From the NCBI RefSeq assembly GCF_021538615.1, contig NZ_JAJHIZ010000003.1, positions 2,914,001 through 2,978,000 on the forward strand: 64,000 nt of DNA, given 5' to 3'. How positions within the stretch are numbered: position 1 is the stretch's first letter; each line of letters begins with the position of its first letter. The notes below the pieces were generated by a model, which saw nothing but the letters and a program-made list of their open reading frames with translations, was not told the origin of the DNA and did no database searches. Positions 56,233 through 64,000 of the stretch are shown here, in pieces. This DNA is from Niabella agricola (GTDB taxonomy: Bacteria; Bacteroidota; Bacteroidia; Chitinophagales; Chitinophagaceae). A program made the position numbers and the translations under genes.

Positions 56233-57405
56233 TTATTCTTCAACCCAGGAGGCATTATAGGCGTCTTTTGCGATGGTATACATATTGCGCCAGCCGTCAC
56301 CAACCGAATTAACGCTTAGCGCCAGTTCCACACCTGCCGGCATTTTGATAATAAGGGTTTGTAAACCAAGGTCGCCGTTCTGGGGGCCATCCACGCCATT
56401 CCGGTCTGCATACAGAGCGCCTCCGTGTCCATAGGCTATACCGCCGGTTACGGCAAACACCCCATTCCATCCCAGGCGTTCGCTGTCCATCATCTGCTTT
56501 TGCTGCTTTGAAAGCAGTGCTTCCGTATGCGCCAGGAAGGTAATGATACGTGCCAGGTCGGTTGTGGTCAATACAAATCCGCCACCGCCGCAAAACTCCG
56601 TCCAGTCAACGTGTGAAAGGCCTTCCAGCCGCGCGGGTGCTTCATTCAGCATCTGGAGGGTATTGCCTTCAACGGGTTTGCAATTACGGATGCCGAGGCC
56701 TGCTTTGTCAAAAACGTATTCCTGCACCAGGGCAATGTATTCTTTGCTCATCCAGGAGTCGAAGTCTTGCTCGGAAAGCGCCAGTTCCTGGTTTCCGAAT
56801 GCTACGGGGTTATTGATCTTGGGCAGCATTGCACGGAAAAGGGCAAAGTTAATATTGGAATAGCTAGCCGGTTTTTGCGGTGCGGTTATCGGGCTGCTTA
56901 CAACCTTTTTAAGCGTGTCCCAACTGGTATTGCTTCCGCGTATGCCCGAGCTATGCGTAAGCAGGTCTTTAAACGTGAGGTTTTTGATGTCTTCATGCTG
57001 GGCCCAGGATTTAGGAAGCCACATCCCTATTTTTGTGTGAATGCCCAGATGCCGTTTTTCAAGAAGTTTGATGGTGGTAATTGCCGTAAGTGTTTTGGTA
57101 ATGCTTGCAATATTCACATAGGCATCCACGTTGGCCTGCATATCGCCGGCAGCGGGCGTGCTTCCGAGGCCGTACGCTGCTTTTTCGGCTACCTTCCCGT
57201 GTTGCATTACGAGAAACTGGTAGCCCCGGGCGCCGGCCAGTTGTTCCTGCAGGTTCTTTTTAAAAAGCTCGGTTTTAAAAACCATGCCGGGCATTTTAAT
57301 GGGCAGATCTGTTTTGTGACAAGAAATCATACCGGCGCTGATGGCCAGACCGAGGGCTGCATAAAGCATGAACTTCCATGCTCTTCTTGCGTTTGTTGTT
57401 TTCAT
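56233..57405 (-). CDS. Serine hydrolase, beta-lactamase class C-like
   Basis: About 390 residues from ATG 57405, with a lipoprotein-like signal (ALGLAISAGMISCHK). The beta-lactamase/D-Ala-D-Ala carboxypeptidase fold has the catalytic SxxK in ASITKTLTAI, the YxN motif in YSNINFALF and a C-terminal HGG in AYGHGGALY replacing KTG. LTHSSGI is also typical. Members act as esterases, peptidases or carboxypeptidases; antibiotic hydrolysis cannot be claimed. About 330 bp upstream, to the HxlR gene, hold no visible feature beyond its promoter. Confidence 0.88.
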   Translation of the reverse strand: MKTTNARRAWKFMLYAALGLAISAGMISCHKTDLPIKMPGMVFKTELFKKNLQEQLAGARGYQFLVMQHGKVAEKAAYGLGSTPAAGDMQANVDAYVNIASITKTLTAITTIKLLEKRHLGIHTKIGMWLPKSWAQHEDIKNLTFKDLLTHSSGIRGSNTSWDTLKKVVSSPITAPQKPASYSNINFALFRAMLPKINNPVAFGNQELALSEQDFDSWMSKEYIALVQEYVFDKAGLGIRNCKPVEGNTLQMLNEAPARLEGLSHVDWTEFCGGGGFVLTTTDLARIITFLAHTEALLSKQQKQMMDSERLGWNGVFAVTGGIAYGHGGALYADRNGVDGPQNGDLGLQTLIIKMPAGVELALSVNSVGDGWRNMYTIAKDAYNASWVEE

Positions 57406-57738
57406 TTTTTTTGTGTTGAGGGTTGCTGAATATTTACGAATCAAAAGTAGCGGACCACCGGGGTGATCGGTACCGGTAATTGACCAATACGTAATTTGGT
57501 TTAACAAATGCAGGCTCTAATTTAATCAGATGGAGAAATGACCGGTTGAGGCCTGCTCTGGTTGTCCCGCATACAACGGGTTCAGAGGTTATGCCGCAGC
57601 AAAAAAGGCCGGACTAATCAATAAAAGAATGACCGGTCTGTTAATTGAAGAAGGGTGGCAGCTAAAAACCCGCGTGCTGTGTCAGCGGATACATTTTTCA
57701 TAAGATTGCCCGGTGGGGCCGTGGCCCGGATGGTTGCC

Positions 57739-58116
57739 TTATTTTTTGCGCATACCTTTCTTAATGGTCTCCCGGTGCATCATGCCCCAGGCTGAAAGCG
57801 CATCCAGTACATCGCCCAGTGTGCCGGCGTATTCAGTCAGCGCATAACTAACAATTACGGGCGTGCCGGTAAATACCCGGCGATGCACAAACCCGTTCAA
57901 TTCGAGGTCTTTCAGTTCCGCTGCAAGCGCTTTGGCAGAAATGCCTTCAATAGACCGCTGCAGTTCATTAAAACGCTTGCTGCCGGTTTTTAAAGCTACA
58001 ATAATCCGGAGTTTCCATTTGCCACCGATGGCATACAGCGCATCTCCTACAGCCATTAAGTTGGCCTTGCATGCTTCTGCAGACAGGAGAACATCGCAAC
58101 GATTTGATTTCGCCAT
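57739..58116 (-). CDS. HxlR-family transcriptional regulator
   Basis: About 125 residues from ATG 58116. The winged-helix HxlR signature is LYAIGGKWKLRIIVALKTGSKRF, split across helix and strand, then IEGISAKALAAELKDLELNGF and VIVSYALTEYAGTLGDVLDAL. Cys residues near the N terminus (RCDVLLSAEACKAN) might sense redox or electrophiles. It is divergent from the yceI-pirin pair, and the 124 bp between hold phased repeats, so it probably represses both sides. Confidence 0.92.
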   Translation of the reverse strand: MAKSNRCDVLLSAEACKANLMAVGDALYAIGGKWKLRIIVALKTGSKRFNELQRSIEGISAKALAAELKDLELNGFVHRRVFTGTPVIVSYALTEYAGTLGDVLDALSAWGMMHRETIKKGMRKK

Positions 58117-58136
58117 GATCTGTTGTTTTAGAACTG

Positions 58137-58217
58137 CAAAGATACCCACTTACGTCTTGTATAGTGCTTACCTTTAGTTAAGTGCTTACTTTTTGAAAGT
58201 ATGTTGAAATAACTTTG
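58137..58217. promoter_or_regulatory. Divergent promoters with three CTTAC repeats phased at 18 bp
   Basis: CTTAC occurs at 58149, 58167 and 58185, exactly 18 bp apart; the last two are in the longer repeat AGTGCTTAC (58163-58171, 58181-58189). Bacteroidetes -7 boxes TAnnTTTG flank them: TATCTTTG on the minus strand (58137-58144) for hxlR and TAACTTTG (58210-58217) for yceI. Probable HxlR operator. Confidence 0.65.
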
Positions 58218-58240
58218 TGCTCTTAAACAAAAAATATGTT

Positions 58241-58789
58241 ATGACACAAACAAAATGGTTATCAGACAGTACACACAGTGAATTAGGTTTTAAAATCCGG
58301 CATTTAATGATCAGCAACGTAACCGGTTCTTTCCGGGATTTTCAGGCAGAAGTAGCTGCACCTGACGACGATTTTAGCAAGGCTCAGGTAAAACTTACTG
58401 CCCGTATGGATTCCGTATCGACGAATAATGAGCAGCGGGATGCGCATCTTCGTAATGCAGATTTTTTTGAAGCGGAAAAATACCCCGAGCTGGAGTTTGT
58501 ATCCACCGGCATTACACGTAAAGACTCCGATACCTTTGATTTGGAGGGCAATCTCACCTTAAAAGGTATTACCCACCCCGTACAGCTAAAGGTAGAATAC
58601 AATGGTACAACAAAAGATCCCTGGGGCAATGAGCGGGCGGGTTTTTTCGTAACAGGGAAAATTGAACGCAGCCTGTGGGGTATTAATTTCAACTCTGTAC
58701 TGGAAACCGGTGGTATTGCATTGGGTGAAGAAGTGAAGATTCAGAGTGAACTGGAACTGGTAAAACAGGCGGTGGGCACTCCTGCATAA
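58241..58789 (+). CDS. YceI-family protein
   Basis: 182 residues from ATG 58241. YceI beta-barrel lipocalin-like fold: WLSDSTHSELGFKIRHLMISN, split by strands; FRDFQAEV; HLRNADFFEAEKYPELEFVST; DLEGNLTLKGITHPVQLKVEYN; GFFVTGKIERSLWGIN. The family binds isoprenoid quinone-like lipids; this copy has no signal peptide, so it is probably cytoplasmic. Pirin follows after 16 bp; both likely belong to the HxlR regulon. Confidence 0.92.
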   Translation: MTQTKWLSDSTHSELGFKIRHLMISNVTGSFRDFQAEVAAPDDDFSKAQVKLTARMDSVSTNNEQRDAHLRNADFFEAEKYPELEFVSTGITRKDSDTFDLEGNLTLKGITHPVQLKVEYNGTTKDPWGNERAGFFVTGKIERSLWGINFNSVLETGGIALGEEVKIQSELELVKQAVGTPA

Positions 58790-58805
58790 AGAAATCGTTA
58801 AGCGT

Positions 58806-59672
58806 ATGGAAAGAAGGCTCATAAGGATTGAAAGTCCGGACGCCCGTCCGGGTTTCCTGGGTGCCGGGCATATGGCCCGGCAACTGGTTGGGACCAATTT
58901 TACCGCCTCCGATCCCTTTATCATGCTGATGGATGATGTACTGGATAAGAAAGATTTTCAACCTGCGGGCGGCCCGCATCCGCATGCCGGCTTTGAAACG
59001 GTATCGCTGCTCCTGGAGGGTGAAATTGGTGATGAAACCTATAAAATGCAGCCCGGTGATTTTCAGCTGATGACGGCCGGCAGTGGTGTGGTGCATACTG
59101 AAACCATCGACCGGCCCATGCGGTTAAGGCTGCTGCAGCTCTGGATGAATCTTCCCGGCAAAAACAGGAATGCCCTACCCAGGGTTCAAGACCTGCCGCT
59201 GGCACACGTACCGGTACTGGATAAAAATGGCGTACGGATCAGATTGTACAGCGGTTCGCTGAACGGACTGACCGCACCGGTACGCCATTATGTACCACTG
59301 ATCGTTGCCGATATTGCGCTGGAAGCAGGTACAACAGCCCTGCTGGATCTTCCTGCTTCATACAACACATTTGTATATATGCTGAAGGGCGCTATTACCG
59401 CCGGTGCAGATGCAGCACTCCTTCGCAAGGAGCAGGTAGGATGGCTGGACCTGTTTGAAAAGGACGGACCAAGTACGTTAAAAGTTACCGCCAAGGGAGA
59501 GGATGCGCGACTGGTGCTTTATGCGGGTGCGCCGTTACATGAAAAGATTGTGGCGCACGGTCCCTTTATTGCCGACAGTGCGGATGCGATCCCGGAGCTG
59601 TACCACCGGTACCGCGCCGGCCGGATGCCGCATATTGCAACAGTTCCGGCGGAACAGCGGATACTGCTGTAA
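58806..59672 (+). CDS. Pirin-family bicupin protein
   Basis: A 288-residue pirin. The metal-binding cupin motif PHPHAGFETVSLLLEGE and later SGVVHTE supply three His and one Glu; the second cupin (from about 175) has no metal ligands, as usual. Pirins can oxidise quercetin-like compounds or act as regulators; the role here is unknown. Encoded just after yceI. Confidence 0.92.
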   Translation: MERRLIRIESPDARPGFLGAGHMARQLVGTNFTASDPFIMLMDDVLDKKDFQPAGGPHPHAGFETVSLLLEGEIGDETYKMQPGDFQLMTAGSGVVHTETIDRPMRLRLLQLWMNLPGKNRNALPRVQDLPLAHVPVLDKNGVRIRLYSGSLNGLTAPVRHYVPLIVADIALEAGTTALLDLPASYNTFVYMLKGAITAGADAALLRKEQVGWLDLFEKDGPSTLKVTAKGEDARLVLYAGAPLHEKIVAHGPFIADSADAIPELYHRYRAGRMPHIATVPAEQRILL

Positions 59673-59698
59673 CAGTGGTCGGCGGCCAGACCCTGTTA

Positions 59699-60436
59699 CT
59701 ACAGGGTCATACCACCATCTATAATAAATTCTGATCCGGTGATAAACGCGGCCGGTGTGCCACATAGATAGGCAACAAGCTTTGCCACTTCTTCAGGAGT
59801 ACCGGTTCGTTTCAATGGAATGGTAGCTGCCAGCTGGTTAAACATGGTTTGTACCGTTTGCGGATCTTCGCCGGATTTACTCAGGACCTCGGTTCTGGTG
59901 GGTCCGGGACTGATCATATTCACCCGGATCTTCCGGGGTGCCAGCTCCGCGGCCGCAGTTCGGGCAATGGAGTTCAGCGCCGCTTTGCTGGCCTGGTATA
60001 CCGAGCTCAGCGGTTGGTGCATGGCGGCTACAATTGAAGACAGGATCACTACGGAGGCCCCGTCGTTCAGCAAAGGAATAAACCGGCTCAGTGTGAAATA
60101 GGCACCTTTGAAATTAATATTCATTACCTGGTCAAAGCTGGCTTCTGTTACCGATTCGATCGGCGCACGCATTCCGGTGATGCCTGCATTGATGAACAGA
60201 ATATCCAGTTTACCAAGTTGTTGTTCCACCGCCTGGTACAGCCGGTCCGTATCATCTAAGTTTGCCTGATCGGCCACGAACGGAAGGGCGCCTGTTTCGA
60301 CGGATGCCTGTTCAACAGCCGTTTTGCGCCGCCCGGTAATCATCACGGTTGCTCCCAGGGCAATCAATTCTTTTGCTGTGGCATACCCGATGCCACTGTT
60401 GCCTCCTGTTATGAGTGCTTTTTTGTGCTGTAACAT
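59699..60436 (-). CDS. Short-chain dehydrogenase/reductase
   Basis: 245 residues from ATG 60436. Classical SDR: NAD(P)-binding ALITGGNSGIGYATAK, NAG motif LFINAGITG, catalytic Ser in VILSSIVAAM and YQASKAALN (Tyr and Lys), ending FIIDGGMTL. The Arg after the Rossmann strand (MITGRRK) suggests NADPH. Divergent from the HxlR gene at 60525, which probably controls it. Substrate unknown. Confidence 0.93.
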   Translation of the reverse strand: MLQHKKALITGGNSGIGYATAKELIALGATVMITGRRKTAVEQASVETGALPFVADQANLDDTDRLYQAVEQQLGKLDILFINAGITGMRAPIESVTEASFDQVMNINFKGAYFTLSRFIPLLNDGASVVILSSIVAAMHQPLSSVYQASKAALNSIARTAAAELAPRKIRVNMISPGPTRTEVLSKSGEDPQTVQTMFNQLAATIPLKRTGTPEEVAKLVAYLCGTPAAFITGSEFIIDGGMTL

Positions 60437-60453
60437 GTAAGTGTAATTTTCAG

Positions 60454-60507
60454 CAAAGCTATCGCGTAAATGGTATACTTTTGTAATCAGTATCATAGAG
60501 TATACCA
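60454..60507. promoter_or_regulatory. Divergent SDR/HxlR promoters with 9-bp inverted repeat
   Basis: TGGTATACT (60471-60479) and AGTATACCA (60499-60507) form a perfect inverted repeat. -7 boxes are TACTTTTG (60476-60483) for hxlR, overlapped by the left arm, and TAGCTTTG on the minus strand (60454-60461) for the SDR gene. Likely HxlR binding site. Confidence 0.65.
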
Positions 60508-60524
60508 GATAACACATATCATTT

Positions 60525-60857
60525 ATGCGTAACCAGGCAGAAGAATTAAGAGCATTACAGGACACACTTTATTTTATCGGAGGAAAGTGGCGGATACCGG
60601 TAATCAATGCGCTTTGCAATGGCCACCGGCGTTTCCGGGAAATTGAACGCAGTATCCCCGGCATCACCACCCGGATGCTGTCAAAGGAGCTCAAGGAAAT
60701 GGAAATGAATAACCTGGTGAAAAGAACCGTTTATGCCGATACCCCGGTGCTGGTGGAATATGAACCTACCACCTACTGCCGTACTTTCGGATCGATTATA
60801 CAGGAAATGATTCGCTGGGGACGACAGCACCGGAAAACCATCCTGCAACAGCAGTAA
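60525..60857 (+). CDS. HxlR-family transcriptional regulator
   Basis: A 110-residue HxlR protein: LYFIGGKWRIPVINALCNGHRRF, split over helix and strand; IPGITTRMLSKELKEMEMNNL; VLVEYEPTTYCRTFGSIIQEM. One Cys in ALCNG and one in TTYCRT could be sensors. Shares its promoter region with the SDR gene on the other strand; local control of that gene is the simplest reading. Confidence 0.92.
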   Translation: MRNQAEELRALQDTLYFIGGKWRIPVINALCNGHRRFREIERSIPGITTRMLSKELKEMEMNNLVKRTVYADTPVLVEYEPTTYCRTFGSIIQEMIRWGRQHRKTILQQQ

Positions 60858-60879
60858 AGCACCTGCGGTCGCAGGCATG

Positions 60880-61212
60880 CTATACCTGCGTTTTTACCAC
60901 ATCCCTTAATCCGTTATAGGGTTTTTCTGCTGGCATAGAGTCCTTCCTCTTTAGCATGGGTCCGGGGTCAGGATTTGCCGGTTGAAACCTGTTCTCAAAC
61001 ATCGGGTTTTGTCCGGGGGAGCCGGCTCCTTCATATAGAGGATTATGCGCAGTTGAATCGGCCTGCATAGACCGTTGCTGCCGGGCAACAGTAACATTCA
61101 TTGAAAGCCGCGATGGCATGCCGGAGCTTATAGCGACCCGGGAGCTGTTTATCTGGGCAAAGCTGGCCTGGGCACAAACCAGGAACATGCAAAGTGTAAG
61201 CGTTTTTTTCAT
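60880..61212 (-). CDS. Small secreted hypothetical protein
   Basis: 110 residues with signal peptide (LTLCMFLVCAQASFAQ). The mature part is low in structure: SMNVTVARQQRSMQ, GAGSPGQNPMFENRFQP, PAEKPYNGLRD. No family. Convergent with the HxlR gene. Confidence 0.5.
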   Translation of the reverse strand: MKKTLTLCMFLVCAQASFAQINSSRVAISSGMPSRLSMNVTVARQQRSMQADSTAHNPLYEGAGSPGQNPMFENRFQPANPDPGPMLKRKDSMPAEKPYNGLRDVVKTQV

Positions 61213-61301
61213 TGTTTTTAAGTTTGTTGTTACCAGTATATCACCACCAGCCCTTATTTGTTACCCCACAAGAGGTTTTTACCGGCAGGCAAAAAATTTA
61301 G

Positions 61302-61334
61302 CAATTATTTACTAAATATATTAGTAAATAATTG
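61302..61334. promoter_or_regulatory. Perfect 14-bp inverted repeat upstream of imuA
   Basis: CAATTATTTACTAA (61302-61315) and TTAGTAAATAATTG (61321-61334) with a 5-nt centre ATATA. It lies 34-66 bp before the imuA ATG (61368), where a damage-response repressor such as a LexA/S24-type protein could bind. The regulator is inferred. Confidence 0.7.
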
Positions 61335-61367
61335 TACCTTAGCAGTGGCTGCCAGCAGCCCGTTTAT

Positions 61368-62102
61368 ATGGCACAGGCGCTGTTTCATACCCACATTTTT
61401 CAGCAGCTGCAGGAAGAACTGCTGTTACTCCAGGGCCTGCGGGCGCCACTGGATGCGGAGTTGCAGGATACAGGGCTGGGTATTATTAACCAGTCGTTTC
61501 CACATCACGCATTCCCCGTAGGAGCTGTACATGAATTGATGAGCAGCTGTCCGGAAGATGCGGCTGCTACCACTGGTTTTATCGCCGGCATACTGGGTAC
61601 ACTTATGCGCAGCCGTTCCTGCCTTTGGGTGAGCAGGCACCGGAACATTTTTCCTCCCGCCTTAAGCATTTTTGGCATTACGCCAGACCAGGTCCTTTTT
61701 GTGGAAGCTCCGGATCCTAAGATGGCGCTCTGGGCTATTGAAGAAGGGCTTAAATGCGAAACCCTTGCTGCAGTAGTAGGAGAAGTGCAGGAGCTGGGTT
61801 TTACGGCATCCCGCCGGTTGCAGCTGGCAGTGGAAAAAAGTCGGGTAACCGGGTTTATTCACCACCGCACCGGCCGGGTTGCAGGAAACCTGGCATGTGT
61901 TTCCCGCTGGCGGATCAAACCTGTGGCCAGCGCTCCTCCGGAGGGCCTGCCGGGTGTAGGCTTTCCATGCTGGAACGTGGAACTGTGCAAAATCCGCAAT
62001 GGCCGCCCGGGTACATGGAAGGTGCAATGGACCCCACAGGGTTTTTACGTGCTGCCGGAAAAAAAGATCCGGCAGGAAGTGATTATAAAAAAAGCAGGAT
62101 AA
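61368..62102 (+). CDS. imuA: ImuA-family protein of the SOS mutagenesis cassette
   Basis: 244 residues from ATG 61368 (an earlier TTG at 61332 overlaps the operator). A RecA/SulA-like protein: FPVGAVHELMSSCPEDAAATTGF, split by a turn; LWVSRHRNIFPPALSIFGI; LAAVVGEVQELGFTASRRLQLA. In the imuA-imuB-dnaE2 cassette it modulates RecA and mutagenic bypass. The stop is 1 bp from the imuB ATG. Confidence 0.88.
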   Translation: MAQALFHTHIFQQLQEELLLLQGLRAPLDAELQDTGLGIINQSFPHHAFPVGAVHELMSSCPEDAAATTGFIAGILGTLMRSRSCLWVSRHRNIFPPALSIFGITPDQVLFVEAPDPKMALWAIEEGLKCETLAAVVGEVQELGFTASRRLQLAVEKSRVTGFIHHRTGRVAGNLACVSRWRIKPVASAPPEGLPGVGFPCWNVELCKIRNGRPGTWKVQWTPQGFYVLPEKKIRQEVIIKKAG

Positions 62103-62103
62103 C

Positions 62104-63600
62104 ATGCACCGGTATTTATCAATATGGTTTCCGGCCCTTCTTGCCGACAGGGCATTGCGTCTCCGGCCGGAACTGAAGGATACACCTTTTATTATTGCTA
62201 TACCACAACGGGGCCGGCTGATGGTAAAAGCAGCCAGTCTGCCGGCAATAAAAAAAGGGATCGTACAGGGAATGGTGGTGGCCGATGCAAAGGCCCTGCT
62301 TCCGGAGTTGAAGTTGTTTCATTACAAGCCCGGAGCAGAAGAAAAGTTACTGACCCGGTTGGCAGAATGGTGTCTTCGGTTTACACCGGTGGTTGCAGTG
62401 GATCTCCCGGATGGCATATTGCTGGATATCAGCGGTTGCCCGCATCTTTGGGGCGGAGAGCAGTCTTACCTGGATAACATTCTCCGTAAATTAAAAGCCT
62501 CGGGATTCCAGACGGGAAGTGGCATTGCGGATACGGTGGGTGGTGCCTGGGCCATTGCCCGTTTTGAATCAGCGCATTCCATTGTAGCTCCGGGACAACA
62601 GGACGCAGCGCTGAGATCTTTACCGCCTGCTGCTTTACGTCTGGAATTGCCTGTATTGGAACGGCTGCAGAAGCTGGGGTTTTCCCATATCGGAAGTTTT
62701 ATTAATCTGCCTGCAACGGTACTGCGTAGGCGCTTCGGACCGGAGTTGCTAACCCGTATCGGGCAGGCGTTGGGGCATTTACCGGAAGTGCCGGAACCCT
62801 TGCAGCCGGCGGCCGTTTTCCGGGAGCAGCTGCATTGCACAGAGCCGGTACATACACGGGTTGCCATTGATATAGCCCTGGAAACATTGCTGCAGCGGCT
62901 TTGTGATCGTCTTCAGAGAGCCGGTCGCGGATTGCGTTCTGCTGTTTTTAAGATTGATCTGGTGGATGGCGGGGTGCAACAAATTTTTATTGGAACCAAC
63001 CGGCCGGTACGCAATGCTGTTCATCTGCTGAAGTTGTTTGAACCGAAGATCACGATGATCGCTCCGGGTATGGGCATAGAGGTATTTACGCTGGAAGCCC
63101 CGGCAGTGGAAGCGCTTTCGGGGCGGCAGGAAGCTATCTGGAGCACGTTGGGAGGGGGCGATACCGGTACGGAACTGGCGGGCTTGCTGGACCGGATTGC
63201 CGGCCGGATGGGAGATACCGCTATAAAACGCTACCTGCCGGCCGAGCATTACTGGCCCGAACGTTCCGTTACGCCGGGCGGGTTGTTTGAGAAAGCCGAA
63301 ACTTCCTGGCGTAGCGACCGGCCGCGGCCCGTTTACCTGCTGCCCAGGCCGGAACCGGTAACTGTGGCGGCTCCGGTACCGGATTATCCACCCATGCTTT
63401 TCCGGTATCGCGGAAAGGTTCATAACATAGCAAAAGCCGACGGCCCGGAACGCATTGAACAGGAGTGGTGGCTGGAACAGAACCAGGTACGCGATTATTA
63501 TGTGGTAGAAGATGCAGAAGGCGCGCGATACTGGCTGTTCCGGTCGGGCCATTACGGCGCAGAAAAGCCACAATGGTTTCTGCACGGATTTTTTGCATAA
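62104..63600 (+). CDS. imuB: ImuB, Y-family polymerase-like mutasome subunit
   Basis: A 498-residue Y-family-like protein. RYLSIWFPALLADRALRLRP begins the palm, and LDISGCPHLWGGE stands where active Y polymerases have their catalytic acidic pair, so it is probably non-catalytic, as known for ImuB. HhH region: LQKLGFSHIGSFINLPATVLRRRFG. It bridges the beta clamp and DnaE2 in lesion bypass. Between imuA and dnaE2. Confidence 0.92.
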   Translation: MHRYLSIWFPALLADRALRLRPELKDTPFIIAIPQRGRLMVKAASLPAIKKGIVQGMVVADAKALLPELKLFHYKPGAEEKLLTRLAEWCLRFTPVVAVDLPDGILLDISGCPHLWGGEQSYLDNILRKLKASGFQTGSGIADTVGGAWAIARFESAHSIVAPGQQDAALRSLPPAALRLELPVLERLQKLGFSHIGSFINLPATVLRRRFGPELLTRIGQALGHLPEVPEPLQPAAVFREQLHCTEPVHTRVAIDIALETLLQRLCDRLQRAGRGLRSAVFKIDLVDGGVQQIFIGTNRPVRNAVHLLKLFEPKITMIAPGMGIEVFTLEAPAVEALSGRQEAIWSTLGGGDTGTELAGLLDRIAGRMGDTAIKRYLPAEHYWPERSVTPGGLFEKAETSWRSDRPRPVYLLPRPEPVTVAAPVPDYPPMLFRYRGKVHNIAKADGPERIEQEWWLEQNQVRDYYVVEDAEGARYWLFRSGHYGAEKPQWFLHGFFA

Positions 63601-63611
63601 AGAAAGTGCCC

Positions 63612-64000
63612 ATGCGCTACACAGAATTACAGGTAACCACCAATTTTACATTTTTGCAGGGCGGATCACACCCCGAGGAACTGGTGCAGGAAGCCATCCG
63701 GTTGGGATACACGGCGCTTGCCATAACGGACCGAAATACCCTGGCCGGGGTTGTACGTGCTTATGTTGCGGCAAAAAACACTTCCCTCCGAATCATACCT
63801 GCCTGCCGCCTGGATCTGGCGGATGGTCCGGGTTTGCTGGCTTATCCAACCGGCAAAGAAGCCTACAGCCGGCTATCGACCTTATTAACCGAAGGAAATC
63901 TGCGTACTGAAAAGGGAAAATGTATCTTGTATAAAGCCGATATATACCGGTATGCCAGGGGTATGAAGTTTATTGTGGTACCTCCGCCGGAATTAAATGC
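63612..64000 (+). CDS. dnaE2: Error-prone DNA polymerase DnaE2 (ImuC), N-terminal part, runs off window
   Basis: From ATG 63612, 129 residues of the PHP domain: YTELQVTTNFTFLQGGSHPEEL, split by a turn; GYTALAITDRNTLAGVVRAY; IIPACRLDL. This is the start of a DnaE2-type polymerase III alpha subunit, which does mutagenic bypass with ImuB. The gene begins 11 bp after imuB and continues right of the window. Confidence 0.92.
   Translation, partial: MRYTELQVTTNFTFLQGGSHPEELVQEAIRLGYTALAITDRNTLAGVVRAYVAAKNTSLRIIPACRLDLADGPGLLAYPTGKEAYSRLSTLLTEGNLRTEKGKCILYKADIYRYARGMKFIVVPPPELN

Noticed and set aside
59689..59708. 8-bp hairpin at the convergent ends of pirin and the SDR gene
   Set aside because: It overlaps the SDR stop codon and has no T tract; a chance or weak structure.
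1..64000. CRISPR arrays, rRNA genes, complete tRNA genes, riboswitches
   Set aside because: No regularly spaced repeats, no rRNA sequence, no full tRNA cloverleaf and no riboswitch core were seen on either strand.

Overview
The window comes from a member of the Bacteroidetes, most likely Chitinophagaceae. Evidence: SusC/SusD pairs with a FecI/FecR-type regulator, YYY-domain/Reg_prop sensor kinase, GG-leader peptide of the Bacteroidetes type, TAnnTTTG promoter boxes, lack of strong ribosome binding sites, and an imuA-imuB-dnaE2 cassette. No taxon below family can be fixed from sequence alone.

1-12.8 kb is an AT-rich integrative element. At its right end a tyrosine recombinase (11286-12638) lies next to the orphan 3' part of a tRNA-Asn gene (12831-12872) followed by the old tRNA terminator. 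The intact tRNA copy should lie left of the window. The cargo looks like a peptide natural-product (RiPP) locus: a double-glycine leader peptide with six cysteines (2878-3138), a C39-peptidase exporter (start of it, 1-337), a C39-like/VKOR/thioredoxin membrane fusion, a TlpA-like thioredoxin, three glycosyltransferase-like proteins and UDP-galactopyranose mutase. The order suggests secretion, disulfide formation and, as an inference, galactofuranose-containing glycosylation of a small peptide.

12.9-21.4 kb is a decayed zone: remnants of a DUF1232 protein, a 2-oxoglutarate oxygenase, a lipoprotein cut by an IS3 element, an IS481 transposase, a frameshifted SGNH hydrolase, and two divergent carbohydrate enzymes that have both lost their 5' ends at one junction (about 19870-19885). 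Only the Asp/Glu racemase gene (13954-14637) is intact here.

21.7-38.4 kb is more GC-rich core-like DNA: a secreted lyase-like protein, a TonB-dependent receptor with a PepSY membrane protein, a FecI-FecR-SusC-SusD-DUF6528-metallophosphoesterase nutrient-uptake locus, and an S41 peptidase.

38.8-49.4 kb is a molybdenum cofactor region: a plus-strand operon (TSUP exporter, moaD, moaE, fdhD, a DUF7009-like gene, a YdeP-type molybdopterin oxidoreductase, bestrophin) facing a minus-strand operon (moaA, moeA, moaC, mobA, moeB-rhodanese).

49.5-64 kb holds small secreted proteins, a GNAT acetyltransferase, a two-component system, a serine beta-lactamase-like hydrolase, two HxlR regulators each divergent from a likely target (yceI-pirin; an SDR oxidoreductase) with clear repeats in the shared promoters, and the imuA-imuB-dnaE2 mutagenesis cassette preceded by a perfect 14-bp inverted repeat; dnaE2 runs off the window.
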